From Amphibalanus amphitrite (lineage: Eukaryota; Arthropoda; Thecostraca; Balanomorpha; Balanidae): DNA of 64,000 nt. Numbering within the stretch: position 1 is the stretch's first letter; each line of letters starts with the position of its first letter. The DNA lies in NCBI RefSeq assembly GCF_019059575.1, contig NW_024882954.1:94797-158796 (forward strand). The letters are read 5' to 3'. Made by a program: the position numbers and the translations under genes. Below the pieces are notes generated by a model. It was not told the DNA's origin and made no database searches. It saw nothing but the letters and a program-made list of their open reading frames with translations. Below, one piece after another: positions 1-11,273 of the stretch.

Positions 1-1017
1 CGAAGGATCAGAGGAAGTCCTTGTGGCCAGAAGATGGCGGATTTGCCAACTGAGCGAACGGAAATGTCGGAGCCTTTCGAGTTCTGTGGCGTGGACGCGT
101 TTGGTCCGTTCTTCGTACGAGAGAAGCGCAGTGAAGTAAAGAGATGGGGTCTGATGTTTACCTGTTTCGCTTCCCGAGCTGCTCACCTGGAAGTGATCAG
201 TTCTCTGACCGCTGACTCATTCATCAACGCATATCGTCGTTTTATCTGCAGGAGAGGTCCCATCAGGCGTATATACTGCGACAATGGAACTAACTTCATT
301 GGTGGGAAGAACCTGTTGGAGAGCGCTCTGAAAGAAGAGGATCACAAGCGAATCGCTCAGACACTCAGTAAAGACAACTGCGACTGGGTGGAGTTCGCAT
401 TCAATGTGCCATATGCGAGCCATATGGGAGGCGTTTGGGAACGCCAAATCCGAACGGCGAGAACGGCGCTGACCAGTCTGCTGAGCGCTAATGGTCAACA
501 GCTCGACGACGAACTTCTGCAAACTCTTTTCGCCGAGGCTGAAGCCATCATCAACAGCAGGCCCTTGACCTACTGTAGCATGTCCAGTAGTGATACTGTG
601 GAGCCATTGACACCTCTCCAACTCCTCACCCTAAAATCAAAGGTCGTCCTTCCTGCCCCTGGGATGTTCTGCTCCGCGGACCTGTATGGGCGACGACGGT
701 GGAGGAGAGTACAGCACCTCGCCACCGAATTCTGGACGCGGTGGCGACGCGAGTTCCTGCCGTCTCTGCAGGAGAGGCGGAAATGGCAGCGGCCAGAACA
801 CAACCTGCAGGAGGACGACGTTGTCATCATGGTTGATGACAGCCAACCGCGAGGCGCCTGGCCACTAGGCCTGGTTGTGGCGACGTACCCGGCTACGGAC
901 GGACTTGTGCGAAGGGTGCGAGTGCGTGTAAACGGTCAGGAGTATGACCGCCCCGTGCACCGTCTCATTTCTCTCATGAGACGTGGGCAGTGTGATTCCC
1001 AGTCGGGGAGTCAGTGA
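1..1017 (+). CDS. BEL/Pao retrotransposon polyprotein, C-terminal integrase part
   Basis: The frame is open through the left edge, so this is the 3' end of a larger polyprotein. The first in-frame Met at base 34 is internal. Upstream residues (RGSPCGQKMADLP) match the usual linker before the BEL/Pao integrase core. The DDE triad is visible when numbered from that Met: Asp21 (GVDAFGPF), Asp83 (YCDNGTNF) and Glu136 (GGVWERQIR). The C-terminal part (DDVVIMVDD, PRGAWPLG, RPVHRL) matches the DUF5641-like tail found after BEL/Pao integrases. The protein inserts element cDNA into the host genome. No stops or frameshifts interrupt this stretch, so it is a fairly recent copy. The stop is at 1015-1017. 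Protease, RT and RNase H lie off the window. Confidence 0.93.
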   Translation, partial: RRIRGSPCGQKMADLPTERTEMSEPFEFCGVDAFGPFFVREKRSEVKRWGLMFTCFASRAAHLEVISSLTADSFINAYRRFICRRGPIRRIYCDNGTNFIGGKNLLESALKEEDHKRIAQTLSKDNCDWVEFAFNVPYASHMGGVWERQIRTARTALTSLLSANGQQLDDELLQTLFAEAEAIINSRPLTYCSMSSSDTVEPLTPLQLLTLKSKVVLPAPGMFCSADLYGRRRWRRVQHLATEFWTRWRREFLPSLQERRKWQRPEHNLQEDDVVIMVDDSQPRGAWPLGLVVATYPATDGLVRRVRVRVNGQEYDRPVHRLISLMRRGQCDSQSGSQ

Positions 1018-1964
1018 GTCGAGCAGCGGGGCTGGAGATTTCAGCTCGCGATCTTCGACGGAGCTGGAACAGAGTGGTTCGTCGAATCGGCCGTTGCGGT
1101 TTTTGCGCGGACTTTGGGCGAGTGCTGAGACAACGCGGCCAGTGATTGCGGCACCCGGCGGAGCGGCTGCAAAGAACTCAGCTGTGATGGGGTGTTTGCG
1201 GAAGTTATCTTTAAGTTTGTTAAGTGCGCCTCTGTGCATCCGGGATTTGTTCTCAGGATCATAAAATCCTCACCGGATTTTGGGGAGCCATGTTACCGCC
1301 GAGAGGGGGAATCGAAGGAATAGGAGGTGCCAGTTCAGTTTATTGCTTAGGGCATGCGAATGTGCAACACTTACCTGTGCATGTCTGCCTGCGGAATTTG
1401 CACTGCATGGGATGTTGGGACGTTTGCTTTGTGTTGCAATCGTGGCTGCCGGGTTTGCTCACACATGTTTTGCCTTCTCTTACAGTGCAAACGTGCTAAA
1501 GTAATTGTTCATTGATGACAGGCGTATTGTGGACCATTGAACTCCTTCATCTTGCAAACGAAGTACGTATCCATACGTTTATGTGTTAAATGTCTGCGGT
1601 CAACTGTGGCTACGCTATGGAGTCATTTGTTTTCTAATGAGCTGGCCACTACTTTGAATTGACACTGATCACAACAGAATGTTCAGCAGACGCCAGACAG
1701 TACAAAATGTGAATGACTGCTTGTGAATAATGCACTGTCAAACAAATCGCTAGAATGCTTGCTCGATTGTCTTGTCCGCTTAGCTTCTTGCGCAGGGCTG
1801 TCGTGCATGAATCGTGCATGAGCACTGCATGAGCTTCATGTGACTGACGGTGCGTGATCTGTGCGTGTTTGTTGCAGCTTTTACGTGACAAATGAATGGA
1901 CTACTGCTGCAATACATCACTGGGGCAATCCTAACTGTCCTTCTCTATTGATGGTAGTTGACGA
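1018..1964. other. Downstream of BEL/Pao ORF, possible 3' LTR start
   Basis: No gene is supported here. After the stop comes about 270 bp of GC-rich sequence. A purine-rich stretch (TTTTGGGGAGCCA) is then followed at 1291 by TGTTACCGCC, which has the form of a polypurine tract and LTR 5' end. I cannot place the LTR 3' end because no second LTR is in the window. From about 1500 to 1964 the sequence is mixed-composition and unremarkable. Confidence 0.3.
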
Positions 1965-2486
1965 AACGCGGTTACAGTCACGGTAGGTCACTTTCTGCTA
2001 TGTGGGCATGTGACACATGTTTTATGAGTTATTTTTCACGCTGAATCTGATGTTCATGGTTATATGTGACCCAAAGTCACTGTCCTGGTTACCAGTGTGT
2101 ATTGAAAGCTTTAAAAAGTAGTAAACCATACATCACCAAGTCAGGGCTAAGAAAAAGTCAGTTTTTTTTTATTTTATCGTTGACATAAAAATAATGCACT
2201 TTTCTAGACGAGCTTTGTCCCAGGAATTTAATGCTGTCATTTGTTTTCACATGCGATGTTCAGGAGCGCCTAAAACTCATAAAAATGCTAATGACTTCGC
2301 CATGCCCTATACATGTTGGAGCTATTTTTTACAATTAGGGGGTCAAAATCAAGATAGAAAGTTTAAATTTGGTACATGAAATTTTCTAATCGAGGTCTAT
2401 AACATATATTCCGATTTTTTTAACTGTTTTTAGTTTTTGAAATTTTAGGGGGAAAACATTTTTTTGGAAATTCCGAGATAGCCATT

Positions 2487-3498
2487 TTGACCCGCGCACC
2501 GACGGGGGGACGGTTGGCCGCCCCCCTGAGTTTTTCGTGAATAGCGCGAAAACCGCGGCCGCGAAATTTGGCATGACTTTTTCCTGATAAATTATACACA
2601 TGTTGTGCAAGTTTGAACCTCCTACCTTTCAAGGTCAGGTCACCAGGTCACTTCGAATGACCCAACCTCAAATCAATTTTTTGCAACTTTGTCACCGTGT
2701 CAGAGCTACAGTAGATGACGGAGGCCTTTGAAAGTCTGAGGTTGTTACGAAGTCATTAGTAGCTACAATTTGTATATCTCGGAATTTTGATATCGATGAC
2801 CTAATGTCAGGTCAATTTCTGACCTCCCCATTATGTCAATGGGGGAAAAATCAACTTCCTGTTTTCTTTACTAAAACGCGTCGGAATGGCCCAATATACC
2901 ATGAATGACTTCATATACGATCAACCTTGACTACCTTTAGCCTTTTTTGCTCTTGGGCAACTGTATGGTCATGTGACGTCACCAAAGGTCATCAAAGGTT
3001 TTTTGCTAATAATTCCTCACAGGAACAAGATGCAGCCGCGCCGATGGTCATCGTCGTGTTCAGCTAGTCAAGGCGCATCGAACGATAGGTATACATGATG
3101 ACCTTGAGGTAACGTGACCTGAGGTCAACCTTTGACATCGACCTTTCGGAGTGAACACTTTTCAACAAAAACAACAAAAAGATTCGACGCGGATTGACGA
3201 GAGGATCACGATGGTGCCATCAGTTTGTTCCTAGCTTGTTTACTTCGAAAGTTATTCGATACACACTCTCATACCCAGCGACCCATTTTGACGTTTTTGA
3301 CCCCTGTGACGTCATCTTTGACCTGACCTAAAAATTATTTAAATAGAAATGGTAGAACGTGTCAGTGCGTACCCCATGCCGTCCACCGCTTGTCTCTATC
3401 TTGCTTGGTTCTCGAGATCTCAGGGGGGGGGGGGGGCGGTCAACCCCTGAACCCCGTCGGTTCTAAGTTGGCGCAGACCCCTTCGGTGTGCGGGTTAA
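2487..3498. mobile_element. TTAA element B, inserted in C1
   Basis: The left end is TTGACCCGCGCACCGACGGG (TTAA changed to TTGA) and the right end is TTCGGTGTGCGGGTTAA, an imperfect inverted repeat with G- and C-runs just inside each end. The C1 sequence resumes on either side at a TTAA corresponding to TTCTTTAAAATGGC in C2. The interior has many AGGTCA/TGACCT hexamers and no ORF worth calling. A deleted relative of this end is at 52184. Confidence 0.78.
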
Positions 3499-3529
3499 AG
3501 ACCTTGTAAATCTGAATCTTTAGGCATCT

Positions 3530-4720
3530 TTAACCCGCGCCCGGCTGGGGGTCCTGGATTTCCACGCCCTGCTGGGGTGGGGGGGTTTGAACACCCCCCC
3601 CTCTAACTCGGTTCCTGGGCCACGTAGCGATACGCGGAAGGCGGCGTTCGAAAGAGCGTCAAAAATAATGACGAAATCACTTCGGTCAATTTTTTGGTCA
3701 GGTCAAAGGTCAGGTCACCAGAGGTCATTGAAGGCAAAATTTCGCCGATTTCCAGGTCGAATGTCGACAATTTCCAAGAAGCCAACGCATAACTCGGGAA
3801 CCAATAGAGCTACAGCGCCGCGGAAAACCGCATTCGATAGCCCTATTAACGCCCTTTCTGAGTAATCCCCTCAGATTTGACCTAACGTCAACGGTTTTGC
3901 CTGCAGGGGGCAAAAACTGCAAAAATAGCCGATTTTTTCGGAAACAGTTTTTCTGCAATAACTTTTGACCCAAGCCTTGTACGAGCTTACGTTTACCGGC
4001 ATCGTGTTCCTCTCGTCAAGACGCATCGAATGAACTATAACTTGACCTTGAAAGGTCAACTTGAAAATTTGACCTCAGGTCAAGGTCATGACCTGACCGG
4101 AAAGGGTCATGTTGCATATCAGTCGATCCGTATCGTCGAGCTGAACACTAAGGCGTTTTCATCGCTATAGCATGCCTCTATCAAAAGTTATTTGCGAAAA
4201 ACTGTTAGATACCACTCGTGACCTAAGATGACCTCAGGGCATAAACAGGGGTCACGGACACCATTTTCATGTTCAGTGTGTCTAAACCACTTGTAATTCA
4301 GTGTTTGGGAGTGTTTATAATGTCTTTCGTCCAAAGGAGGCGCATTTCAATTTTCTCCCATTGACATAGGTATAACGGGGAGGTCGCAAAATTGACCTGA
4401 CCTTAGGTCATCGATATCAAAATTCTGAGATATACATTTTGTACATGCTATTGCTCTTAGCAATCGCTGAAACTTTCAAAGCGATCGGTCACTCGGTGTA
4501 GCTATGACAGACATTGAAACTGTTTATGAGGTGAGGTCACTTCAAGTGACCTGGTGACCTGACCTTGAATGACCTTGGTCTTAAATTTTTACAACATGTG
4601 TAGAATTGATGTATGATAAGGTGTACCAAAAACGGCGGCGCGGAGCGCCGCCGTTTTTGAGATATTCGCGAAAAACCACAAGGGGGGTGTTCAAACACCC
4701 CCCAGCAGGGCGCGGGTTAA
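3530..4720 (-). mobile_element. TTAA element A1, inserted in C1
   Basis: Both ends are TTAA plus CCCGCGCCC(T/G)GCTGGGG in inverted orientation. The element aligns along its length, reversed, with A2 (14445-15642) and A3 (37041-38234). At one end a second copy of the terminal motif lies about 30 bp inward (CACGCCCTGCTGGGG near 3570). Near 4626-4656 sits a GC-rich hairpin with 14-bp arms around GGA. Flanking C1 sequence joins at the TTAA as in C2 (AAATTAAAGAC). Confidence 0.88.
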
Positions 4721-5061
4721 TTAGCAGTTTTTCTTTAAACCTTAATTTTGGGCGATTTATCAAACATTTACCATTTTTTACGAAAAATACCATTTAGTCA
4801 CGTCAGTAAAATGGATATATCTCAAAAACTTTGAGCCAAAATTTACCAAAAGTTTTACACAAGACGTAAAATTGATGAGGGAGAAGGTATATCAATTGTT
4901 TTAGGTTGATAGCATAAAAAGTTCGTGAGTTATTCAAGAAAAGCAGAGGGGGCCGGTCGGATCCGACCCCCTAGGCGGTCACGGGTTAAATCTTATTGTA
5001 AAAAATAAAACGTTGAATTTTTCTATAATTTTTTATTTTTCGAAACAGCAGAATATATGTG

Positions 5062-6599
5062 TTAACCCGGCAGGTGGTGGGCCTCCCGGCCACCTTCCGC
5101 GCGGTCGGGGGAGGGGCATTTTTTCCCCCCCCCCACCCGTATCTCCGAAACTACTAGACAAATCCGTTAAATTCAAACGGCGTTCGATAGCCCTGTCAAA
5201 TTTGTCGAAGGAACTCCAATTTCATTGACCTCAGGGTCACCGATGACGTCACAGGTCACGTCGAAGATAAAATGTTTGAACGTTCACGGGTCTTCTAGGG
5301 AATGCGCTATAACACCGAAGAAAACGCATTTTGTCGAAAATCAGCGATAGAGCGTATGTTTACATATGTTGCTATTGGATGTCACTAACAATGCCAGGTC
5401 AGGTCACAGGTCAGGTCACCAAAGTCAGCACATGAGCCCAACTTTACTAGGGTTGTGCGATGCATGTTTTATGGCCAATTTTTCATTTCCAACTCAATGG
5501 TGTTGGTTATAAGACCATCAGGTACGGTTTAGGTCACTTTCCGGTGAAGGTCATGTCAATGTCAGGTAAAAAAGGTCAAATTTCAAAGTTGATATTTTTC
5601 CATAAAATGGGTATCGATTCGATGCAGCTCGTCACATCGAGTCTAATGGCCGTCTTTGTTTTGCGCTGGCAGAATTGCTAAAAATTGCGTTTGAAAATTG
5701 GACGTCATCAATTTTGAACAGTTTTTCGCTATAACGTGGCCAAAAAGAAGAGATATCGATCTAACATTTGGTATGTGAGTTGAAGTCTATAGTAGTTATT
5801 ACAGATATTCCGTTTTTTCGAAACTCGAAAAACTTTTGGGATTGTTTGGTTATTATATTAAAAAATATTGTTTTGATTTTGTTGGGTTAAATTCCACAAT
5901 TCTCAAAATTTCGAGATAGCAGGATGGTAGCCCTGGTAATTCTACACCTTTTATGTCTTTAGCATTTGTCTGTATCATCAAAGCTGTAGGCCTGACAGCT
6001 TTTCTCGCGAAACCTTTTTTTGGGTCGAAAATGGCAGAAATGTATATTCTTATATATTCTTATATATTCACTTCAGCAGACACTCCACAACAGAGTGGCT
6101 ATTACGTGTCCATTGTCAATCAATAAAACGGTTGGGAGAGTCAAAATGGTACAAGGTAGAACATAACAATCGTCTGGCTCAGCAACACACTCACACCCAC
6201 ACATACACACGCCAGTAACACCAAACCCACGCACACTCACTCCGAATAAAATATACGTTTTGCAGCCTGCTTAAAAGCTGATGGCTCGAGCCGTGTCACA
6301 TCATTAGGTAGAGAGTTTAAAAGCGATGCAGCTCGGTAGGCAAAACCTCGCCGCCCGGCCGCTGTTCTGGTGGCTGGCGGACGCAGGTCCCCGTCCTGAA
6401 ATGACGTTTGCTGACGTCATTTACGGCCAACCTATCATAAGCCTTTGGAAAAAAATTTGGTCACCATGTGCGCTAGCTACTCCCGGGAGGGAACTGAAAG
6501 TTTGGTGACGATCGGCGCAGTGGTTCTGGAGATATATTGAAAAAAGTATAGGTGGGGGGGGGGGGGGCAAAAAATGCCCCCCACCCCCTGGAAGGTTAA
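5062..6599 (+). mobile_element. TTAA element D1, carrying a LINE 3' fragment
   Basis: It runs from GTGTTAACCCGGCAGGTGG to CCCCCTGGAAGGTTAA. The left half matches D3 (38862 onward) and the right half matches 43148-43877, including GATGCAGCTC, CGCTATAACGTGGCC and the closing G-run/C-run hairpin at 6552-6584. A 355-bp LINE fragment interrupts it at 6043-6397. Without that insert it is about 1.18 kb, the usual size of the group. Confidence 0.82.
6043..6397 (-). pseudogene. 5'-truncated CR1-like LINE, 3' end
   Basis: On the minus strand the frame running up to the stop at 6239-6237 encodes FAYRAASLLNSLPNDV and then FKQAAKRIFYSE. This is the familiar C-terminal end of CR1/L2-type LINE ORF2 proteins. 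A tail of ATATTCTT-like repeats follows at 6043-6070, typical of a LINE 3' terminus. A 6-bp target duplication GAAATG flanks the insert (6037-6042 and 6398-6403). Sequence outside the duplication joins element D sequence as in the D copy at 43680. It is a dead-on-arrival 5'-truncated insertion. Confidence 0.8.
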
Positions 6600-6683
6600 C
6601 TCTAGCCAGCACAGGGAATTTAGCGTCCTTCGACAGCACAAGGGCGGGGGGAGGGCTACGACCCCCCTCGCGTTTGGCACCTG

Positions 6684-7819
6684 AGGCCTGTTTCACTAAA
6701 AACTTGCAATTTCAAGTGTTTGAACTTTACAATTCATTGCCGGTCCCGTAGCTCAGTTGGTTAGAGCGTTGGACTCCGCGTGGTGAGAGCACGCGTTCCC
6801 GGTTATAACAGTCCGGGTTCGAAGCGCGACGGGCGCTCGACATTTATGGGCCTCCTGACAGGTATGGTTGCGGTTGGTGGCAGGCCGTAGCCAGGCAAAG
6901 TCAGCTAGGTAACCGGCCGTGCGCGGCTTTGTGCGCACGTTAACCTTTGGACTCTAAATTCTGCCATTGAATCGGAATTGCGCGATCGGAGGGTAGAGGG
7001 CAGGGTCATCGCAACAAGCTTTGCTTAGCGGTGGCTCTGTCCTTGTGAATCCTTTCCATCAAAAGGTTCGGACTAAATTTATTTAAAAAAAAGTATTTTT
7101 GCAAACTATGTAAAATCGGATTTCACTAAACTTCATCACCAGCGGCACCTCCGATAAAAAGAGTTGGTAAATAAGCTTGTAAACAGTAAAATTGTTTTTA
7201 ATCAAGAACTATAACATGTTACAGATATTGCTTCTTTTTATAAAACTATGTCTAGTATTCATGTCAGAAATTGCAGGAATAAATTAAAAATAATGATGCT
7301 GTTTCTGAATGGTATAAATGATAGCTCACAATATCTTATTATTTGAAGAAAATAACACGTAAAACATTTGACAGCAGAAGACTGTTGAATGCAATTATGG
7401 CGCGCGAATGACAAAACATGACGATATTTATTTATTGCTCGTAGCTTGTTCGTAGGGAATGTGCTAAGTGAAAAAGAGCATATAATGACTCAGCATATCA
7501 TATTTGTTTTAAATAGGTAATTGATTGCTTTGCATCATTGCACAAAAAGTAGTAAAATTCCAAACGTAAGGGCCACTGGAATTTCGGGTTTGTAAGTACA
7601 ACGTTTTCTTTCAAGTTTTTGGTCTTCGTGAAACAGAAAGTTTGCGATTTCGATGTTTCTTGCAAACTTTTTTCTTGTAAAAAAGTTGGTAAATTTTAAA
7701 CTCAAAATTCATGCCCGAAGGTTTCGTGAAATCCAAATTTCAAATGTTGGTAATTATTTCTTTTAAACTCAAGTTTTTTCTTTGTAATTACACACTTTAT
7801 TTGTTAGTGAAACAGGCCT
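6684..7819. mobile_element. DNA transposon F with 16-bp inverted ends
   Basis: The ends are AGGCCTGTTTCACTAA and its reverse complement TTAGTGAAACAGGCCT. They are flanked by CTG on both sides, and E1 sequence joins across the insert. The family is unassigned. The interior is AT-rich with self-similar stretches (CTTGCAATTTC, TTTGCGATTTC) and no ORF. It contains the SINE at 6742-7092. Confidence 0.7.
6742..7092 (+). mobile_element. tRNA-derived SINE
   Basis: A tRNA-like head begins GGTCCCGTAGCTC. It has an A box (TAGCTCAGTTGG, 6749-6760) and a B box (GGTTCGAAGC, 6816-6825), the internal RNA polymerase III promoter elements. The extra bases and the failure of the T and acceptor stems to pair rule out a working tRNA. 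A body of about 230 bp follows, including CGGTGGCTCTGTCC and CCATCAAAAGGTTCGGAC, and ends in an A-rich tail. Confidence 0.72.
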
Positions 7820-7893
7820 CTGATTGAGCTAAAGCTTTGCGGAAAAAAACGAGCGTGTTGCACGTCACAAGACGAAGCCGATAATACCCAATT

Positions 7894-8275
7894 TTAACCC
7901 TCGCCCGCACATGGGGGGGGGGGGTTGCCACCCCCCCAGGTAGTCTTTCTGCTCTGCACTCAACATTTTTAGAGCTAGAATGCTGATTTTTCGTATAGCT
8001 GCTCCTATATCCTTTCTTGATGTCCACTGAAAATGTCAAGTTTCTGTTATTTTTGGTTTCGGAGATATGACCTTGTTTTTTAGGTCATGTCATGACCCAA
8101 ATGGCCAATTCTCAACATCTTGCGTTTGCCAAGGGCCTTGTGAGCTCCAACGGTGACACAAAACAGCAACATTTTTTAGTTTGACCTGACCTGGAAGGTC
8201 AACGACTTACCTGAGAAGGTAAAACTGGGTATCATTGGTTTCGTCTCTTCCCAAAGAATCTTTTTGGTCTTTGGA
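7894..8275 (+). mobile_element. TTAA element G1, truncated
   Basis: The left end TTAACCCTCGCCCGCACATG plus a G-run/C-run hairpin is identical to the termini of G2 (43987-44909). The body matches G2 reversed (CAGGTAGTCTTTCTGC, CTCCTATATCCTTTC, GGTATCATTGG). It stops at about 8275 where Penelope-like sequence begins, so the right end is missing. It sits in the internal TTAA of E1. Confidence 0.75.
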
Positions 8276-10228
8276 AGTCTAGCTAGGTCACAGTTGAAAA
8301 GAGCAGTTAGGCTGTCGTCAGATGAAGATGCCATGAAGCGGAGCATCGACAAAGTTTGTGAACTGCTGGTGAAAATGGATATCCAAAAAGGCTAGTGGGT
8401 AGAATCAAAGAGGAGGTACTGAGATCTAGGAAAAGTCATAGAAAGTCTAGAGGCAGTGAGGGACGGGGGAAGTGGGACAGAGAGGGAACACATAGTTATC
8501 TCACTCTTCCGTACGTGAACGAAACAATTTTGTGTAAAGTAAAAAGGGCAGTGAAAAAGTCGAATCTGAAGGTTCACTTGGGATGGTACGCCCCCAAAAC
8601 CCTTAAGAAGGCACTCGTTTCGTCTGCACTGACCAAAGATCCGTGTCCAGCGGGATCCAGGTCGTGTGCGACCTGTGAAGCCATTACGGCGGGTAAATGC
8701 ACCGACAAAAACGTTGTATATGAACTGACCTGTAAACTTTGTGACGAGAGATATATCGGTGAGAGCAAGAGGCCATTGAGACTGAGATTTAACCCGCGAC
8801 CGCCTGGGGGGGGGGGGGGGTCGGATCCGACCCCCCTCCGTTTTTCTTGAATAACTCATGAACCGCTTGCACTATCAACTTGAAACTTCGCATACCTTCT
8901 CCCCCATCAATTTGACGTCTCCTGTGCAATTTTTAAGATTTTTTTTTCAAAAATTTCTGAGATATATCGATTTTAGTGATGTAACTACATGGCGTTTTCA
9001 GTAAAAAAATGGTAAATGTTTAAAAAATCGCCAAAAATCGAGGTTTTAGGCAAATTGCAAATTAAAGACAAGAAAAGACGCAACTCAACGAGTTCTTTAA
9101 AATGGCTATCTCGGATTTTCCATAAAATGCGTTTTTCACCCCTAAAAATTCAAATAACTATGTTTTTTGGAAAACAGCTAATAAAATCCAAAATTTTGAG
9201 AAGGAATATATGTTATAGAGCTCTATTAGAACATTAGATGTCCCAAATTTCAATTTTCTATCTTGATTTTTGACCCCCAAATTGTAAAAAATAGCTCCAA
9301 CATGCATAGGGCATGGTGACGTCATAAGCATTTTCGCGAATTAGAGGCACTTCTGAACATCGCATGTGAAAACAAATGGCACCACCAGATTCCTGGGACA
9401 AAGCTCGTCTAGAAAAGTGCATTTTTATGTCAAAAATAAAAAGTTGAAAAATTGTTTTTTTTCTTAGCCCTCGTTTAGTTACGTATGGTATAAACGATTT
9501 TTTATGCTTTCAATGCACACTTATCACCAGCACAGTGACCTGGGGTCACATATAACCATTACCATCGGATTTGGCGTGAAAAATAAGCCATAAAACATGT
9601 GTCGCACGCCCATGTAGCAGAAAGTGAAAACCGTGACCTTTCGTGACCTGACCTGACCTTGAAGTTGACCCGCACTTAGTATGACCCCTATACGCACATG
9701 GTACCTTCACTAGGTCTTTGAGGTCATTTGTGGTGAGTTTCGAGCAGCAGCTATCGATTCCGCTGTCCGTAAGCCTAATCATGCAAAACCCCTGAATTTG
9801 ACCTTTGACCTGACCTTGACCCGAAAGTTGACCTCAATCTTAAAATCTTAAGAGTGCTTTGGGAAGGTCTCGTAGAGACCTTTCGAACGCCGCCTCGCGG
9901 GGCTCGATACGACCATTGATTCTCGAGATAACAGGGGGGGGGGGTCGGATCCGACCCCCCCCCCAGGCTGATGTGGGTACGGAAATAGCCCAGGCGGTGC
10001 CGGGTTAATGAGCATTGTAGGAGTATGTTGAACGCCACTGAATATACATCCATAGGGGACCACTTTAGAAAGAAACACCCAGAAAATGATCGCGACAGGG
10101 CTGCGTTAGGAGTGGGTGTGCTACGACGAACTCTAGATCATCCCGATAGAAAAATCACTGAATCACTCTACATCAGGGACAACAAGCCCAAATTAAATGA
10201 AAACATGATGTCTTGGCCTATTATTTAG
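8276..10228 (+). pseudogene. Penelope-like element, GIY-YIG endonuclease end, interrupted
   Basis: The coding remains read LKRAVRLSSDEDAMKRSIDKV (8294 onward), then after a frameshift near 8395 the segment with VNETILCKVKRAV, a CxxC-rich linker, VVYELTCKLC and ERYIGESKRPLRLRF. This is the order found before and within the GIY-YIG endonuclease of Penelope-like retroelements. The ORF is cut at 8789 by element C2 and continues at 10009 with the R..EH part, GDHFRKKHP and the C-terminal RRTLDHPDRKITES, KLNENMMSWPII, ending at 10226-10228. The reverse transcriptase part is absent (5' truncation). From 10229 to about 10406 is probable 3' untranslated sequence with no ORF. Confidence 0.88.
8789..10008 (+). 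mobile_element. TTAA element C2, inserted in the Penelope-like ORF
   Basis: TTAACCCGCGACCGCCTGGG at the left and CCCAGGCGGTGCCGGGTTAA at the right form the inverted ends. TTAA is present on both sides (8789-8792, 10005-10008). Deleting the insert and one TTAA puts the Penelope-like GIY-YIG frame exactly back together, so both borders are certain to the base. Inside each end is a G-run/spacer/C-run hairpin. Near the right end the terminal motif is repeated 30 bp inward (CCCAGGCTGATGTGGG). The interior has dense AGGTCA motifs at 9638-9672 and 9798-9835. Confidence 0.95.
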
Positions 10229-10479
10229 GTTCGCACTCCTCTAGGTTTTAGACAGGTTATAGGCGCGATTCGTTAGTTCTGAGTGTTCTGCGTCGCTCTT
10301 TGGTATTGTTTACTTGTATGCTTTGTGTATTCACATGAGATAGAAGTGTTGCGAAATTCCAGGCGGAAAAAAACTAGGTGTGAAAATTGTTTAGATGTGT
10401 GTCATATTAGCCGTTTTCACGACGGAACTTTCGCAGAGGAACCTATTTGATACCTGAAAAGTACCTACTCTTTGAGGCC

Positions 10480-10954
10480 TTAAAGGGACCCTCCCACTTT
10501 CAAAAAAGTTAATGAATTGGCACGAAAGTGATGTCGCTCGGTTCAGAAAGAGCGAAAACGAATATCTACCAAATTTCATCGAAAAATATTCACCGGTTTT
10601 CAAGATATTAGACTTTTACTTTTGTTTACTTTTTGGGATCTCCGCTGTTCCTAGCGACTTTATTTGAAAGTGCGGCATTTGTTGCGCGCAAAGCAGCATA
10701 TACCACCGCGTGCTACCAAACGTTTTAGTAAAAGATTTAAAAATCGTTAGATCTCCGCTGACGTCACAAATTCTAAGGGGGCATACCAATGCACTAGCCC
10801 CTTAGAATCCGAAAACTGCAAGTTTAAAATTCCATATCTCCGAATTAAAGCATTTGTCGATGTTGTGAGTGCCCAAACCGGTATTTGCAGGCCATGGCCA
10901 CCAATTTGGCTATCTCAACTCAAAACTAATGTTAAGGTGGGAGTGTCCCTTTAA
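10480..10954. mobile_element. 475-bp inverted-repeat element (MITE)
   Basis: The ends are TTAAAGGGACCCTCCCAC and GTGGGAGTGTCCCTTTAA, an inverted repeat with one mismatch and TTAA outermost. It has no ORF. Its ends differ from the CCC-starting group (AGGGAC after TTAA), so it is a separate family, possibly also TTAA-targeting. A short flanking motif CCGTTTTCACGACGGAA at 10411 reappears inverted at 26371. Confidence 0.68.
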
Positions 10955-11273
10955 CATCCCTCAAACTGAAATATTTTATGTTCAAAATAATTTTAGAAGT
11001 TTAAATCCGGGCATTCTTTGCCCTCAAATCACTTATTTATTTACAAACACAGCAATTTTCGGTTCTAGTAGCCCACCTTTCGACTATGAGGTATCAAATC
11101 AGCGTGGCAACTTGCTCCCTCTTTGCTCCCTCGGGTATCTAATTCCGGAATTCTTAAAAACAAGGAAAGTATATATCGATACCTATTCAGTTATGTTTTA
11201 ATGGTGATTAAAATATGGCAAATTTTTTAATTACATTTCATATAAGAAAACACGCAAAACAATGAAACAAAAA
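10955..11273. other. Intergenic, no feature seen
   Basis: AT-rich sequence. A 110-residue open frame covers 10869-11201, but it overlaps the end of the MITE and shows no family resemblance or coding bias. I see nothing else. Confidence 0.5.

Larger units (their letters stand above)
1965..4989 (-). mobile_element. TTAA element C1, host copy split by two later insertions
   Basis: The right end reads GGTCACGGGTTAA at 4977-4989 with a G-run/C-run hairpin just inside. In reverse complement the pieces 4989-4721, 3529-3499 and 2486 to about 1965 align in order with element C2 (8789 onward): the hairpin, CTTCTCCCTCATCAATTT, GGCTATCTCGGA, AACATGT.TAGGGCATGG, and ATAAAACATGTGTCACATGCCC. The breaks fall at TTAA sites where A1 and B are inserted. 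Homology to C2 fades near 1965, so the far end is missing or replaced. It is non-coding and carries AGGTCA motifs. Confidence 0.75.
6596..7893 (+). mobile_element. TTAA element E1, left part, split by element F
   Basis: It starts at the TTAA shared with D1. After a G-run/C-run hairpin (6646-6668) it reads CGCGTTTGGCACCTGA, and after element F resumes with TGATTGAGCTAAAGC, CGAGCGTGTTGC and GATAATACCCAATTT, as in E4 and E5. It is cut again at 7894 by G1 at the same internal TTAA that E5 occupies in E3. The rest of E1 is not identified. Confidence 0.6.

Noticed and set aside
6742..6840. A functional tRNA gene
   Set aside because: A and B boxes are present but the acceptor and T stems do not pair and there are extra bases; a SINE body follows.
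8392..8859. Antisense ORF of 155 residues and 8574-8768
   Set aside because: They lie opposite the Penelope-like frame, which has clear family motifs on the plus strand.
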